Shown here: in pieces, positions 1 to 12,878 of the stretch
Position numbering within the stretch: the first letter of the stretch is position 1
Layout: each line of letters begins with the position of its first letter
Assembly (NCBI RefSeq): GCF_024181725.1
Contig: NZ_CP028908.1
Coordinates: forward strand, 2,604,001 to 2,668,000
Direction of reading: 5' to 3'
From: Bradyrhizobium sp. WD16
GTDB taxonomy: Bacteria > Pseudomonadota > Alphaproteobacteria > Rhizobiales > Xanthobacteraceae
Length of the DNA: 64,000 nucleotides
Made by a program: the position numbers and the translations under genes
Notes under the pieces: model-generated
Database searches by the model: none
What the model was told of the DNA's origin: nothing
Seen by the model: only the letters and a program-made list of their open reading frames with translations

Positions 1-553
1 TCGCCGCCGCCGAGGCGATCATCCGTTCGCCGTCCCGCAGGAAATAGAACAGGAAGTAGAACGTCAGCAGCAGATTGAGCACGCCCGAAAACGATGCGCG
101 TACGATCGAGCCGCTCCAGGCCGTCAGTGTCGAGCTCAGCCCCCGCACGAGATCGGGCAGATCGACGCGCTCCTGCAGCCACTGCAGGGCGGGCGCGAGG
201 CGCGAATGGCTGTTCAGGGCACGACGCCATGCATCGGCGTCGATCATCGGCCCGATCACGCCGGCGCCGCGCACCGCCTCGTTGAGCAGCGTACCGGTCA
301 CGGCGATCGCCGGCACGACGACGATGCCGGCGATGATCAGCACGGTCGCAGCGGCGGAGGCGGTCGGCCACCTCAAGCGCCGGCGCAGCATCCGCTCGAA
401 ACCGGTGAACAGGACGGCCAGCGTTCCCGCCCAGACAAGCGCAGGCAGGAAGGGGGTGGCGAGCAGATAACACAGAATGGCGCCGGCGGCGATCGCGGCG
501 GCAAAGACCAGATCCTGCAAGCGCCAGCTTGCGGCGGTGAATGCTGTCGTCAA
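1..553 (-). CDS. AI-2E family transporter (PerM-like), N-terminal part
   Basis: Partial gene: it begins at a TTG codon at 551-553 and runs off the left edge of the window, so the C-terminal half is not visible. The roughly 184 visible residues are hydrophobic: two closely spaced N-terminal membrane segments, a charged loop, another hydrophobic segment, a hydrophilic region, then a further segment ending in the FLRDGER type of motif seen in AI-2E/PerM permeases. The family exports small molecules or ions across the inner membrane; the substrate is usually unknown. An in-frame TGA lies directly before the TTG and a GGGGA sits about 8 bases upstream, which is why this start was chosen. It follows the LTXXQ gene by 57 bases on the same strand and may be co-transcribed with it. 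Confidence 0.7.
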   Translation of the reverse strand, partial: MTTAFTAASWRLQDLVFAAAIAAGAILCYLLATPFLPALVWAGTLAVLFTGFERMLRRRLRWPTASAAATVLIIAGIVVVPAIAVTGTLLNEAVRGAGVIGPMIDADAWRRALNSHSRLAPALQWLQERVDLPDLVRGLSSTLTAWSGSIVRASFSGVLNLLLTFYFLFYFLRDGERMIASAAA

Positions 554-609
554 TCAAACATCCCCGCTTCGGCCTCGGTGCTCACGTGATCCACATTCGG
601 CCGCTGCGA

Positions 610-1080
610 TCACCAGCGCCAGCCGCGACGTGCCGGGCCGAGACCATCGAGGCGGGCGCGCTGTGTCGGCGCCAGCGCGTCGTAGAATGCTTCGTAACTC
701 GGCCGGATGACGCGCAGCGCTTCGGTCAGTGCGACAACTCGCCGCTCCATCACGGCAAGCTGATCCGTGGTGGTGGCGATGTCGCCGTTGCGGCAGGCAT
801 CGGCGATGATGTGGCGTGCCTCGGCCGAGCGCCCGGCGAGATCGCGCAGCAGTGCCGCCTGGGCATCGGTCGGTTTGATCTGGCGCGTCAGCCAATCGAT
901 TCGCCAATCGTAGAGCCCGATCGCCAGCGGCGAGCAGAGCCGGTCGGTGCCGGTCGGGCCGGCGCTGCCGATCCCCCTGAGCGAACCGGGGATGAGGACG
1001 GTCTGTGCCAGGGACGGGGTCGCCGCCATCAGGACGGCGGCGGTCAGGGCGACGCCGAATGCGCGAAGCAGTGTTGACAT
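610..1080 (-). CDS. Spy/CpxP-like LTXXQ periplasmic protein
   Basis: A 156-residue protein with a clear Sec signal peptide at residues 1-25 (hydrophobic core followed by a PSLAQ cleavage-like site). The mature part is helical with two Gln-containing turns resembling LTXXQ motifs (PTDAQ and APTQR), the hallmark of Spy/CpxP-type periplasmic chaperones and metal-stress proteins. The family acts in the periplasm, binding unfolded proteins or sensing metals. The start at 1080 is the Met that precedes the signal peptide. The gene diverges from the P-type ATPase; an FNR/FixK-like palindrome at 1204-1217 lies between them and could serve both. Function is inferred from the family only. Confidence 0.7.
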   Translation of the reverse strand: MSTLLRAFGVALTAAVLMAATPSLAQTVLIPGSLRGIGSAGPTGTDRLCSPLAIGLYDWRIDWLTRQIKPTDAQAALLRDLAGRSAEARHIIADACRNGDIATTTDQLAVMERRVVALTEALRVIRPSYEAFYDALAPTQRARLDGLGPARRGWRW

Positions 1081-1203
1081 TGCAGGAACCTCCCGTCGGC
1101 GCAAAGACCCTGTCGCCGAAATTCGTCGAGCCGGTCGTCCACCCTCTCGACCCGAATTTCGGCGACGAACGAGCACTGCTGTCACGGCCGAGAGCAGCCA
1201 CCA

Positions 1204-1217
1204 TTGACGCATGTCAA
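1204..1217. promoter_or_regulatory. FNR/FixK-type box between divergent genes
   Basis: TTGACGCATGTCAA is an exact TTGA-N6-TCAA half-site pair, the core recognised by FNR/FixK regulators in alphaproteobacteria. It lies 136 bases before the P-type ATPase start and 124 bases before the LTXXQ gene start, far enough for a site at about -41 from a transcription start in either direction. Binding is inferred from sequence alone. Confidence 0.55.
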
Positions 1218-1345
1218 GTTGCGGCATCTTCCGAAGTTTGGTGAGTGCTCGCCGGCTTTGCCGTTCGCGATTAGACTGGCGACGCCCGTCGCGGGGCCAA
1301 GCGGACGCCCCGCGACAGGACGGGAAATTTCTGCGGGAATGCTTC

Positions 1346-3898
<2,553 letters not shown>

Positions 3899-4286
3899 TC
3901 GGCCGGCCAGGCGCGGCATGGAACGGTGCGTGGCCACTGCGACGAAACGTCACATGCGCTCGGCAGGGCGGCAAGCCCGGCGGGCCGGGACTGATCGCCT
4001 GTCGCTCAACGGCAATCAGCCCCGGCCTTTGTCGTCGGCCGCGCCAAAGCCACCCGGAATAGCGCTTTTGCTCGACATCAACGGTCGAGGGCCGATGAGC
4101 AAGGGCATGCTTAATCGCGCGGTCCTAACAAAGGATTTCAATTTGAAGGCGAGTTAAATCGAGCGCGCCTCTTGCAATGGAACCCGATGGAACCGGAAGA
4201 ATGCCGGTTCGAGGTTGCGGCTCGTCGGAATGGCGACAAGGCGTGCCGTGCGAGGCCGACCGCGGCGGCGGCGTGCGATCGCCGCG
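3899..4286. other. intergenic region, no gene recognised
   Basis: 388 bases between the convergent P-type ATPase and acyl-CoA dehydrogenase genes. The open frames here are short and do not resemble known proteins. No clear terminator with a T tract, tRNA or repeat was seen. Confidence 0.5.
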
Positions 4287-5456
4287 TCAGATCGTCCGCG
4301 CAATCAGCAGCTTCATGATCTCGTTGGTGCCGCCGTAGATCCGCGACACCCGCGCATCCTTGTACATGCGCGCGATCTCGTACTCGTCCATATAGCCATA
4401 GCCGCCGTGGAGCTGCAGGCAGCGGTCGACGATGTCACCCTGCAGGTCGGTGAGCCAGTATTTCGCCATCGAGGCCGTGGCGGCGTCGAGCTTGCCTTCG
4501 AGGTGCTGGCCGATGCAGTGATCGACGAAGACGCGGGCGACCGTCGCCTTGGTCTTGCATTCGGCGAGCGTGAACTGGACCGTCTGGTTGTCGAAGACGG
4601 CACGGCCGAAGGCCTTGCGCTGCTTGACGTAGTCGATGGTCACCTCGAGCGCCCGTTCGATCATGGCGATGGCCTGGACCGCGATGATCAGGCGCTCCTG
4701 CGGCAGTTTCTCCATGAGCTGATAGAAGCCGCGCCCTTCCTCGGCGCCGATCAGGTTGGAGGTCGGCACCCGGACGTCGTTGAAGAACAGCTCCGAGGTG
4801 TCCGCGGCCTCGAGCCCGACCTTGTCGAGGTTGCGGCCGCGCTCGAAGCCGTCGGCCTCTTCGGTCTCGACCACGATCAGCGACGTGCCCTTGGCGCCCT
4901 GCCTGGGGTCGGTCTTGGTCACGACCACGACGAAATTGGCGGTCTGGCCGTTGGTGATGAAGGTCTTGGAGCCGTTGATGGTGTATTGGTTGCCCGACCG
5001 CGTGGCCGTGGTCCGCACGCCCTGCAGGTCCGAGCCGGCGCCCGGCTCTGTCATGGCGATGGCGGCGACATATTCGCCGCTGGAAAGCTTGGGCAGCCAC
5101 TTCTTCTTCTGCTCTTCGGAGCAGTAGCTCTCGATATAGGGCATGACGATGCCGTTGTGCAGCGAAACGCCCCAGGCATCGAGCCCGCGCTTGGTGGTCT
5201 CCTCGATCAGCACCGCTTCATGGCGGAAGTCGCCGCCGACACCGCCGTAATCAGCCGACGTCGATAGCCCGAGCAGCCCGGCTTCGCCCGCCTTGCGCCA
5301 CAACTCGCGCTCGACGATGCCGTCGCGCCGCCACTGGTCGAGCTTGGCGCGCGGCGCATGCCTGTCGAGAAACTGTCGCACCGACTGGGCGAACATGCCG
5401 AATTCCTCGTCGGCAAGATACGAGGGGGCAGGGACGTTCAGAGCGGGGCTTCGCAT
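4287..5456 (-). CDS. acyl-CoA dehydrogenase, long-chain type
   Basis: A 389-residue FAD-dependent acyl-CoA dehydrogenase of usual family length. The mid-domain signature TEPGAGSDLQG and the flavin-binding stretch following it are intact, as are the QRKAFG motif and the C-terminal GGYGYM segment. Near the C-terminus the sequence reads YGGTNEIM; short- and medium-chain enzymes have the catalytic Glu at the first Gly of this motif, whereas long-chain and isovaleryl enzymes have Gly there and use a Glu in helix G. A Glu in the helix just before the QRKAFG segment fits that layout. The protein probably catalyses alpha,beta-dehydrogenation of longer or branched acyl-CoAs. The start at 5456 is chosen because the upstream open frame overlaps the next gene region with no family similarity. 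Confidence 0.9.
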   Translation of the reverse strand: MRSPALNVPAPSYLADEEFGMFAQSVRQFLDRHAPRAKLDQWRRDGIVERELWRKAGEAGLLGLSTSADYGGVGGDFRHEAVLIEETTKRGLDAWGVSLHNGIVMPYIESYCSEEQKKKWLPKLSSGEYVAAIAMTEPGAGSDLQGVRTTATRSGNQYTINGSKTFITNGQTANFVVVVTKTDPRQGAKGTSLIVVETEEADGFERGRNLDKVGLEAADTSELFFNDVRVPTSNLIGAEEGRGFYQLMEKLPQERLIIAVQAIAMIERALEVTIDYVKQRKAFGRAVFDNQTVQFTLAECKTKATVARVFVDHCIGQHLEGKLDAATASMAKYWLTDLQGDIVDRCLQLHGGYGYMDEYEIARMYKDARVSRIYGGTNEIMKLLIARTI

Positions 5457-5575
5457 GCGCTTCTCTCCGGGCTGATCGAATTCCGTGACGCGGTTTTTTC
5501 GCGCTTCGTCGCATGAATCTGCATCAGCCGCGGTCAAACGCCAAGCGCATCTTGTTGCCTGGACGATCTGCGATC

Positions 5576-6694
5576 TCAGGTCAGGAATGCCCGGAAGCGG
5601 CGCAGCGCGATGACGAAGAAGACCGATCCGATCACGGTCAGCGCCAGCATCTGCGGCCAGACCACGTCGAGGCCCGCGCCGCGAAACAGGATGGCCTGCG
5701 CCATGATGACGAAATGAGTGTTCGGCGCGGCGAGCATGATGTCCTGGATGAACTGCGGCATGCTCTCGCGCGGCGTCATCGCCCCGGACAGCGCCTGCAG
5801 CGGCAGCAGGATCATCACCAGCAGCATCCCGAATTGCGGCATCGATCCGGCCGATGTGGCCATCAGGATGCCCATGCTGGTGGTGGCGAAGAGCTGCAGG
5901 GCGGCGCCCAGCATGAACAGCATCACCGATCCGTCGATCCTCACGGCGAGGAGTCCCTGGACCACCAGCACGATCGACACCGCCGATGCGACCAGCACCA
6001 CGAGACCCATCGACCACACCTTGCTCACCATGATCTCGAGCGGCGTCACCGGCATGACCAGCAGGTGCTCGACCGTCCCATGCTCGCGCTCGCGGATCAG
6101 CGCGGCGCCGGTCAGGATGATCGACAGCATGGTGATCGCGGTGATGACGTTGTTGATCGCCCCGAACCAGGTCTTGTCGAGCTCGGGATTGAACCGGGCG
6201 CGCAGGACGAGATCGACCGGCAGGGTCTGGACCGCGCGGTGGCGGGCCAGGAACTCGGTGATCTCGCTGGTCACGATCGACTGGACATAGCCGCCGCCGG
6301 TGAAGGCCTGGGACACCCGGGTGGCGTCGATGTTGAGCTGGATCGCCGGCGATCGCCCCGCCAGCAGATCGCGCTGAAAATCCGGCGGAATGTCGAGGGC
6401 AAAGGTGTCGAGCCCGGCATCCATGCGCCGGTCCATCTCCGACTGGGTGATCATGCGCGGCGGCGAAAAATATGGCTTGGCGAAGGCCATGTCGATTCGT
6501 GTCGAGATCTGGGACTGATCCTCGTCGACGATGGCGATGGCGGCCCGGTTCAGCGTCTCGGGCAGGGCGCGCGATTCGGTATAGACCGACAGCGTGAAGG
6601 CGTAGACGATGAGTGCGAGCAGCATCGTATCGCGCCTGAGCCCGCGCAATTCCTTGATGCCGAGCTGCAGCAGGTTGGTCCCGCGCATGATCAT
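5576..6694 (-). CDS. ABC-2 type transporter permease (YhhJ-like)
   Basis: A 372-residue inner-membrane permease with the ABC-2 layout: one N-terminal membrane helix, a large extracytoplasmic domain of about 150 residues, then five C-terminal helices. It is the third gene of an exporter operon; its start overlaps the stop of the fused ATPase-permease gene by 4 bases. The combination HlyD adaptor, double-ATPase/permease and this second permease matches the YhiI-YhiH-YhhJ exporters of Gram-negative bacteria, which form a heterodimeric permease spanning the inner membrane. The substrate is unknown; drugs, envelope components or signalling molecules are possible. Confidence 0.88.
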   Translation of the reverse strand: MIMRGTNLLQLGIKELRGLRRDTMLLALIVYAFTLSVYTESRALPETLNRAAIAIVDEDQSQISTRIDMAFAKPYFSPPRMITQSEMDRRMDAGLDTFALDIPPDFQRDLLAGRSPAIQLNIDATRVSQAFTGGGYVQSIVTSEITEFLARHRAVQTLPVDLVLRARFNPELDKTWFGAINNVITAITMLSIILTGAALIREREHGTVEHLLVMPVTPLEIMVSKVWSMGLVVLVASAVSIVLVVQGLLAVRIDGSVMLFMLGAALQLFATTSMGILMATSAGSMPQFGMLLVMILLPLQALSGAMTPRESMPQFIQDIMLAAPNTHFVIMAQAILFRGAGLDVVWPQMLALTVIGSVFFVIALRRFRAFLT

Positions 6695-9492
6695 TTCGCC
6701 TGTTTCTTCAGGAGCAGGACGCCCATGGCCAGCAGCACCGGAATGCTGACGGCGAGCGGCAGGAGCGAACTCTGCAGCGCCACGAAGTCGAGGCCCTTGG
6801 AGAAGGTGCCGCGCGAGATCGTGACGAAATAGGTGGTCGGATAGATCGTGCCGATGAAGGCGCCTGCCCCCTGAAGCGAGGATACCGGATCGATCAGTCC
6901 GGAATACTGGATCGCGGGGATCAGGGTGATCAGCGTCGTCCCGAACAGTGCCGCGATCTGGCTCCTCATGAAGGAGGAGATCACCAGCCCCATGCAGGTG
7001 GTGGTCGAGACGTAGAGCAGCGCACCGACAAGGAACGTGGGGAAGCTGCCGGTGAAGGGCACCCGGAAGACGACCAGCGCGAAGGCGAGGAGGAGAAGAA
7101 AATTCATCATCGCCAGAACGATGTAGGGAAGCTGCTTGCCCAGCAGGAATTCGAGGCGGGTGACGGGGGTGACGTAGAAATTGACGATCGACCCGAGTTC
7201 CTTTTCGCGCACGACGCTGAGCGCCGCGAGCATCGCCGGAATCATCAGGAGCAGGATCGGAATGACCGCCGGCGCCATGGCGACGACGCTCTTGACGTTC
7301 GGATTGTAGCGATACCGGAGCTGAAGCTGGAAGGAGCCGGCAACCGCCGCGTCACCATAGAGTTCGCGCGCCTTCTGCGTCAGCCATTGGCTGTGCATGG
7401 CCTGGACGTAGCCCTTGATCGTTTCCGCCCGGATCGGCAGGGCGCCGTCGATCCATGCGCCGACTTCGACATGCCGGCCGCGGCTGACGTCGCGGCCGAA
7501 ACCCGGGGGAATTTCGACGGCGAGGCTGATGTCGCCGCTGCGCATGCGCCGGTCGAGGTCGGCATAATCCGTGATCGGCGGCTTCTCCTTGAAGTAGCGA
7601 GAGCCGGCGATCTGCAGGACGTAGTCCCGGCTAATGGTGGTATCGTCGCGATCGAGCGCGGCGAATGTCAGGTCCTCGACGTCGAGACTGATGCCGTAGC
7701 CGAGCACGAACAGCAGAAGGACGCTGCCGAGCACGGCGAGGGTGGCGCGGATCGGGTCGCGGCGCAGTTCGAGCGCCTCTCGCCAGCAATAGGCGAGCAG
7801 GCGTCGAGGGGAGAAATACGACAGAGAGGAATCGGCTGCGCGTGCGGTCTGTGGCGGCCGCGGCGGCGGGGCGACCGCCCCCGGCTCGGGGTCGGCTGGC
7901 CGCGTTTGCCGGCTGCCGTCCCCCGCGCCCTCGATGGCGTCTTCGAGACAGGCGATGAAGGCCGCCTCCAGCGTCTCGACCTTGCGCCCGGCGACAATCG
8001 CGGCGGGGGCGTCGCTGATCAGGACCTTGCCGGCATGCATCAGCGAAATGCGGTCGCAGCGCTCCGCCTCATTCATGAAGTGGGTGGAGACGAAGATCGT
8101 GACGTTGTCCCGGCGCGAGAGTTCGGCGAGGATCTGCCAGAAGCGATCGCGCGCGACCGGATCGACGCCGGATGTCGGCTCGTCGAGAATGAGAATGTCC
8201 GGCGAATGGATCATCGCGACGGCGAGAGACAGTCGCTGTCGCAGGCCGAGCGGAAGATCGTCCGGATAGGCGTCGATCACGTCGCCGAGATCGAAGCGCT
8301 GCGTCATCTCCCTGATCCGCGGCGCGATGGTGTCGGCAGGCAGATCGAACAGCCGGGCATGAAGATCGAGGTTCTGGCCGACCGTCAGCTCGGAATAGAG
8401 CGAGAATCCCTGGGACATGTAGCCGATGCGGCGGCGGACGGCGATGTCGCCGGGATCGATTTCGCTGCCGAACAGCCGGGCTGTGCCGGAGCTCGACGGC
8501 AGCAGTCCGGTCAGCATCTTCATCGTCGTGGTCTTGCCGCAGCCGTTCGAACCGAGAAAGCCGAAGATCTCGCCGCGTTCGATGCGAAAGCTGACGTCAT
8601 CGACGGCAGTGAAGTGATCGAAGCGCTTGGTCAGGTGCTCCGCCTCGATGGCGATGGTGTCTGCGCCGGCTGCGCCGCGCGGCGGGATCACCACCTCGAC
8701 ATGGTCCTTGCGCTCGTCTTCGGGGAGCAGTGCGATGAAAGCCGCATCGAGCGTCGCGGTGCCGGTGCGATGCAGGAGCTCCGCGGGTGTTCCGGTGGCG
8801 AGCACGCGGCCGGCGTCCATGGCGACCAGCCAGTCGAACCGCGCCGCTTCCTCCATATAGGCGGTCGAGACCAGAACGCTCATGCCGGCGCGCCGGGCGC
8901 GGATATCGTCGATCAATTCCCAGAACTGGCGCCGTGACAGCGGATCGACGCCGGTCGTCGGCTCGTCCAGGATCAGGAGCTCGGGATCGTGAATCAGCGC
9001 GCAGCACAGGCTCGCCTTCTGCTTCATGCCGCCGGAGAGCTGTCCCGCCGGACGATCGGCGAAAGGCGCAAGCCCGGTATCGCGCAGCAGCTCGGCGATC
9101 CGCCGCTTGCGTTCGGCCTTGTCATGTCCGAACAGCCGGCCGAAGAAGTCGATGTTCTCGAACACGGAGAGCGTCGGGTACAGGTTCTTGCCGAGGCCCT
9201 GCGGCATATAGGCGATCTGCGGGCAGGCGCGGCGGCGGTGGGCGGCATCGCCGATGTCGCCGCCCAATACCGTGATCCGGCCATCCTGAATGATGCGCGC
9301 GCCGGCGACCAGGGCGAGCAGGCTGGACTTGCCGACGCCGTCCGGCCCGATCAGGCCGACCATGCAGCCGGCCGGCAGATCGAGGGTGACGGCATCGAGG
9401 GCGCGGGTTGCGCCATAGGTCAGGCCGACCCCCTCGAGCCGCGCCACGACGGCTGCGGCTGAGCTGGCGGCCGAGGGGGCCGCGTTGCTCAT
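6691..9492 (-). CDS. fused ABC transporter, two ATPase domains plus ABC-2 permease (YhiH-like)
   Basis: A 933-residue fusion. The first nucleotide-binding domain has Walker [10 protein letters not shown], signature LSGGMKQK and Walker [11 protein letters not shown]. The second has Walker [11 protein letters not shown] and [10 protein letters not shown], but its signature loop reads LPLGLRQR instead of LSGG, so one composite ATP site may be weak. After a Pro-rich linker near residue 540 comes an ABC-2 permease half. The start at 9492 gives an ATGA overlap with the adaptor gene; an upstream Met would extend into that gene. The order adaptor, fused ATPase-permease, permease suggests an exporter energised by ATP and connected to an outer-membrane channel encoded elsewhere. 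Confidence 0.9.
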   Translation of the reverse strand: MSNAAPSAASSAAAVVARLEGVGLTYGATRALDAVTLDLPAGCMVGLIGPDGVGKSSLLALVAGARIIQDGRITVLGGDIGDAAHRRRACPQIAYMPQGLGKNLYPTLSVFENIDFFGRLFGHDKAERKRRIAELLRDTGLAPFADRPAGQLSGGMKQKASLCCALIHDPELLILDEPTTGVDPLSRRQFWELIDDIRARRAGMSVLVSTAYMEEAARFDWLVAMDAGRVLATGTPAELLHRTGTATLDAAFIALLPEDERKDHVEVVIPPRGAAGADTIAIEAEHLTKRFDHFTAVDDVSFRIERGEIFGFLGSNGCGKTTTMKMLTGLLPSSSGTARLFGSEIDPGDIAVRRRIGYMSQGFSLYSELTVGQNLDLHARLFDLPADTIAPRIREMTQRFDLGDVIDAYPDDLPLGLRQRLSLAVAMIHSPDILILDEPTSGVDPVARDRFWQILAELSRRDNVTIFVSTHFMNEAERCDRISLMHAGKVLISDAPAAIVAGRKVETLEAAFIACLEDAIEGAGDGSRQTRPADPEPGAVAPPPRPPQTARAADSSLSYFSPRRLLAYCWREALELRRDPIRATLAVLGSVLLLFVLGYGISLDVEDLTFAALDRDDTTISRDYVLQIAGSRYFKEKPPITDYADLDRRMRSGDISLAVEIPPGFGRDVSRGRHVEVGAWIDGALPIRAETIKGYVQAMHSQWLTQKARELYGDAAVAGSFQLQLRYRYNPNVKSVVAMAPAVIPILLLMIPAMLAALSVVREKELGSIVNFYVTPVTRLEFLLGKQLPYIVLAMMNFLLLLAFALVVFRVPFTGSFPTFLVGALLYVSTTTCMGLVISSFMRSQIAALFGTTLITLIPAIQYSGLIDPVSSLQGAGAFIGTIYPTTYFVTISRGTFSKGLDFVALQSSLLPLAVSIPVLLAMGVLLLKKQAK

Positions 9493-10556
9493 CGCGTCAG
9501 CTTTTCCTGGAGATTGGCCGGCCACGGCGCGTTGGGATCGAGCCGGACATAGGCCATGCCGGGCAGCCCGGTCTTGACCTCTTCGATGTGCTGGTGGAGC
9601 AGCTCCGGCGGGATATGCGCCTTGACCCTGAACATCAGCTTCTGGCGCTCTTCCTCGGTCTCCACGGTCTTGGGCGTGAACTGCGCGACATCGGCGACAA
9701 AGGTCGCCTTGGCCGGGATGACGTATTGCGGCGCTGCGTCGAGCACCAGATGCACCTCGGCGCCGATGGCGACGCGACCGGCCTCTGCCGTCGGCAGGAA
9801 GAACGTCATGTAGACATCGCCGAGATCGACCATATTGAGAACGCGGCCACCGGCAGCAAGGACTTCGCCCGGCTGCGCGACCCGATACTGCACGCGGCCG
9901 TCGCGCGGTGCCTTGAGGGTGCTGTCGTTGATGTCGGCGGTGATGCTTTCGATCGCGGCGCGCGCCGCATCGATGGCTGCGCCGGCGTCGACCACCATGG
10001 CGCGGGCGGAACTGATCGCCGCCTCGGAAGCTGCGACCTGGGCCTGGGCTGCGGCGACCGCCGCCTTGGCCGTCGCCGCGGCCGAGCGGTCGTCGTCGAG
10101 CACCTGCTGCGACACTGCATTGGTCCTGATCAGCTGCTCGGAGCGCGTGAGCTTGCGGTTGGCTGAATCGAGCTGAGCCATGCGCTGGGCGACCACGGCG
10201 TCCGCCGCGGTCTTTTCCGCCATGCGCTGGGTGACGAGACTCTTGGTCGTATCGACGTTGATGGTGGCGCGCTGCAGTTGCGCCTCCGCCTGGCGGCGCT
10301 GGGCCTGGAGCTGCTCGGTGTCCATCCGCGCAAGGACCTGCCCGGCGGTGATGAAGTCGCCTTCATTGACCAGGATCTCGCGGATTCGGCCCGGAACCTT
10401 GGTGGCGATGTCGATCTCGATCGCCTCGATTCGCCCGTTGCCGCGGGCAAAGCCCGCTGGGAGAGCGTTGGCGTCGTGGTAACGCCAGTAATAGTAGCCG
10501 CCGGCACCGGCCAGCGCGACGACAGCGACAAGGAGCCAGCCCGATTTGATCTTCAT
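9489..10556 (-). CDS. HlyD family periplasmic adaptor of the ABC exporter
   Basis: A 355-residue membrane-fusion protein. An N-terminal membrane anchor (residues 6-24) is followed by the lipoyl half-motif, a long coiled-coil hairpin rich in Ala, Gln and Arg (about residues 75-210), and the second lipoyl half with a beta-barrel domain ([11 protein letters not shown] region onward). It bridges the inner-membrane ABC permeases to an outer-membrane channel. First gene of the operon; the ATG at 10556 was chosen because the anchor starts there, although a frame continues 19 codons upstream. An FNR/FixK-like box lies about 150 bases before this start. Confidence 0.88.
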   Translation of the reverse strand: MKIKSGWLLVAVVALAGAGGYYYWRYHDANALPAGFARGNGRIEAIEIDIATKVPGRIREILVNEGDFITAGQVLARMDTEQLQAQRRQAEAQLQRATINVDTTKSLVTQRMAEKTAADAVVAQRMAQLDSANRKLTRSEQLIRTNAVSQQVLDDDRSAAATAKAAVAAAQAQVAASEAAISSARAMVVDAGAAIDAARAAIESITADINDSTLKAPRDGRVQYRVAQPGEVLAAGGRVLNMVDLGDVYMTFFLPTAEAGRVAIGAEVHLVLDAAPQYVIPAKATFVADVAQFTPKTVETEEERQKLMFRVKAHIPPELLHQHIEEVKTGLPGMAYVRLDPNAPWPANLQEKLTR

Positions 10557-10704
10557 CGATATCCCGTTGTTCCGTCCGACCGATGCAGCCGAGGGGCGGC
10601 TTTCATCTCGCAACGACAGCCGCAGTTCTCGTTGAAATTGATGACGACCTTAACGCAAGCCGCGTGACAGTTGTGATCGATACGATGGGTGCAAGAGTTT
10701 GAGC

Positions 10705-10718
10705 TTGATTCAGATCAG
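10705..10718. promoter_or_regulatory. FNR/FixK-like box upstream of the ABC exporter operon
   Basis: TTGATTCAGATCAG matches TTGAT-N4-ATCAA at all but the last base. It lies 149 bases before the adaptor start on the minus strand, leaving room for a promoter with the site near -41. It is one of three similar boxes within 12 kb, which raises the chance that it is real. Confidence 0.45.
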
Positions 10719-10968
10719 CACGCAGCAGTTGTGATTCTGCGCCATCAAGCGCGATGGGCGTGACCGGGTGATCAAGATTTCAGCAGGAGATGTCCGCGCC
10801 AGGCATAGCCGGGAATTGAAGCCGTGAGCACTGCTCGTCTTTTAGCCGGCTGTCGGGGGGCTGTGTCGCGGAAGACACATGATGGCCTGCGGGCGAGGAT
10901 GGTGCAGCCTTCACCCAGGCTGCGGGCTGGTCGCCCCGACGAGCTGATCGCGGGCGTCACGCCAAGGC

Positions 10969-11011
10969 GGCGCCACTTCCGCTCCGATTCGATCGGAGCG
11001 GAAGTGGCGCC
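10969..11011. terminator. perfect 20-bp hairpin downstream of the CoA-disulfide reductase gene
   Basis: Two exact 20-base arms (10969-10988 and 10992-11011) flank a 3-base loop. The hairpin starts 34 bases beyond the stop of the reductase gene on the minus strand. It has no T tract, so if it ends transcription it does so in an atypical way; mRNA 3' end protection or a palindromic repeat of a dispersed family are alternatives. Confidence 0.55.
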
Positions 11012-11044
11012 ATGCGAGTTCGATCGATCGCTCCAGTCGCATCG

Positions 11045-12748
11045 TCACGGCGCCCGGGATCCGAGCAGCATCGCGCGTGCCAGCATGCCGCCGGAAAGGA
11101 CCCGCGCCCTGAAGCCGTGCCTCGCCAGGATCCGGCCGGCGTAATAGGCGCGCTGGCCGGAGCGGCAGATGACAAGGATCTCCCGATTGCGCGGCAGCTC
11201 GCTCAGCCGCGTGCGGAGCTCGGCGAGCGGAATATTGATTGAACCGCCGACCGCCCCCGCGGCGACTTCGTCGGGCCGCCGCACGTCGAGCAGGAAGGCA
11301 TCCAGCGTCTCCTGCCAATGAAAGATGGGCATGTCGCCGCGCAGGACATCGGCGGCCACCATGCCGGCGAAGTTGACCGGATCCTTGGCGCTGCCGAACT
11401 GCGGCGCGTAGCACAGCTCGGCCTCTTCCAGGTCGTAAACCGTGGCTTCCATCTGCAGGGCGACGGCGAGGGCGCTGATCCGCTTGTCGACCGCCGGGCC
11501 GTCCTCGCCGATCGCCTGGGCGCCGAGCAGCCGCCCGTCGGATTTCCGGAACAGGACCTTGAGCACCATCGTTTTGGCGTCCGGATAATAGCCGGCATGC
11601 GAATGCGGGAAGATGTAGACCTTCTCGACGTCGCCGTAGCCCTGGCGCTGCAGCGTCTTCTCGCTGGCGCCGGTCCACGCTGCGGCGCCGCCGAACAGGC
11701 CGATGATCGCGGTGCCCTGCGTGCCGCGATAGCGGGACTTGCGCCCGGCGATGGCGTCGGCCGCGATCCGTCCCTGGCGGTTGGCGGGTCCCGCCAATGC
11801 GACGAGGCTCCACTGCCCGGTGACGCAATCCCTGACCTCGACGGCGTCGCCGACGGCGAAGATGTTCGGATCGCTCGTCCGCATCTGGTCGTCGACGCGA
11901 ATGCCGCCCCGCGCCCCGATCTCGAGCCTCGCCGAGCGGGCCAGCTGGACGTCGGGACGCACCCCGAGCGCGAGAATGACCAGATCGGCCTCGTAATCCT
12001 TGCCGGACTTGGTGCGAACTTCGAGTCCGCCGCCCTCGCGAGCGCTGAACGAGGCGACGCCGTCACCGAGAACCAGCCGGGCGCCGTGGCGCTTCAGATG
12101 CCCCTCGACGAGGCGGGCGAGCTCGCGATCGAGCGGTGCCAGTACCTGATCGAGCATTTCGATCAGCGTGACCTCGAAATCCAGATGCAGGAGATTCTCG
12201 ACCATCTCCAGGCCGATGAAGCCGCCGCCGATGACCACCGCGCGGCGCGTCGGCTTGACGAAGCGCAGTCCGGTATCCTCGGCGGTTTCGGCGAGGACGT
12301 TCCTGCCTTGGGCGATCCATTCGCGGATGGCGCGGGCGTCGGGCACTGTCCTGACCTGGAAGATGCCGGGCAGGTCGATGCCGGCAATGGGCGGACGCAA
12401 CGATGAGGCGCCCGGCGCCAGCACCAGCCGGTCGTAAGTCTCCGCCGTCGTCGCGCCGGTCGTCAGATCGCGGACCTGGACGGTCTTGTCCTTCGCGGAC
12501 ACCGCGATGACCTCGCAATTCGTCCGCACGTCGATGGCGAAATTGTCGAGGAAGCTCTGCTCGGTCGCGACCAGAAGGCTGGCCTCCTTCTCGATCACCC
12601 CCGCGACGTGATAGGGCAACCCGCAATTCGCATAGGACACATACGGGCCGCGCTCGAAGATGACGATCTCGGCCTTTTCGTCGAGCCTGCGCAGGCGCGC
12701 GGCGCAGGATGCGCCGCCGGCGACGCCGCCCACAATGATGACCTTCAC
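11045..12748 (-). CDS. CoA-disulfide / persulfide reductase with C-terminal rhodanese domain
   Basis: A 567-residue flavoprotein. The N-terminal FAD motif GGVAGG is followed by SYANCGLPY with the redox Cys at residue 42, the single-cysteine active site of CoA-disulfide reductases. An NAD(P)H Rossmann motif GGGFIGLEMVE lies near residue 175 and the dimerisation domain follows. The last 100 residues are a rhodanese domain with its Cys at residue 528 (CRSGQR loop). This fusion is known from Bacillus CoADR-RHD and Shewanella NADH-dependent persulfide reductase, which reduce CoA disulfide, CoA persulfide or polysulfide in the cytoplasm. An FNR/FixK-like box lies 93 bases upstream, consistent with a role under low oxygen. 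Confidence 0.88.
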   Translation of the reverse strand: MKVIIVGGVAGGASCAARLRRLDEKAEIVIFERGPYVSYANCGLPYHVAGVIEKEASLLVATEQSFLDNFAIDVRTNCEVIAVSAKDKTVQVRDLTTGATTAETYDRLVLAPGASSLRPPIAGIDLPGIFQVRTVPDARAIREWIAQGRNVLAETAEDTGLRFVKPTRRAVVIGGGFIGLEMVENLLHLDFEVTLIEMLDQVLAPLDRELARLVEGHLKRHGARLVLGDGVASFSAREGGGLEVRTKSGKDYEADLVILALGVRPDVQLARSARLEIGARGGIRVDDQMRTSDPNIFAVGDAVEVRDCVTGQWSLVALAGPANRQGRIAADAIAGRKSRYRGTQGTAIIGLFGGAAAWTGASEKTLQRQGYGDVEKVYIFPHSHAGYYPDAKTMVLKVLFRKSDGRLLGAQAIGEDGPAVDKRISALAVALQMEATVYDLEEAELCYAPQFGSAKDPVNFAGMVAADVLRGDMPIFHWQETLDAFLLDVRRPDEVAAGAVGGSINIPLAELRTRLSELPRNREILVICRSGQRAYYAGRILARHGFRARVLSGGMLARAMLLGSRAP

Positions 12749-12840
12749 CCGAATGCTCCTGCCGGTGCTGACATGGTTCCGGGCGATGCGCTCTCGCCCG
12801 TTCGGCGCCCTGGAACATAGGGGTAGAAGCGCGGCGCGCC

Positions 12841-12854
12841 TTGACCCAGATCAG
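12841..12854. promoter_or_regulatory. FNR/FixK-like box upstream of the CoA-disulfide reductase
   Basis: TTGACCCAGATCAG resembles the FNR/FixK palindrome with one base off in the TCAA half. It sits between the DUF302 stop and the reductase start, 93 bases before the latter on the minus strand. Confidence 0.4.
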
Positions 12855-12878
12855 TTGGGCCTGGATCAGCCGACCCGC

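Noticed and set aside
4287-6017. Longer acyl-CoA dehydrogenase with 187 extra N-terminal residues
   Set aside because: The extension overlaps the ABC permease gene on the same strand in another phase and is unlike the family; the Met at 5456 gives normal length.
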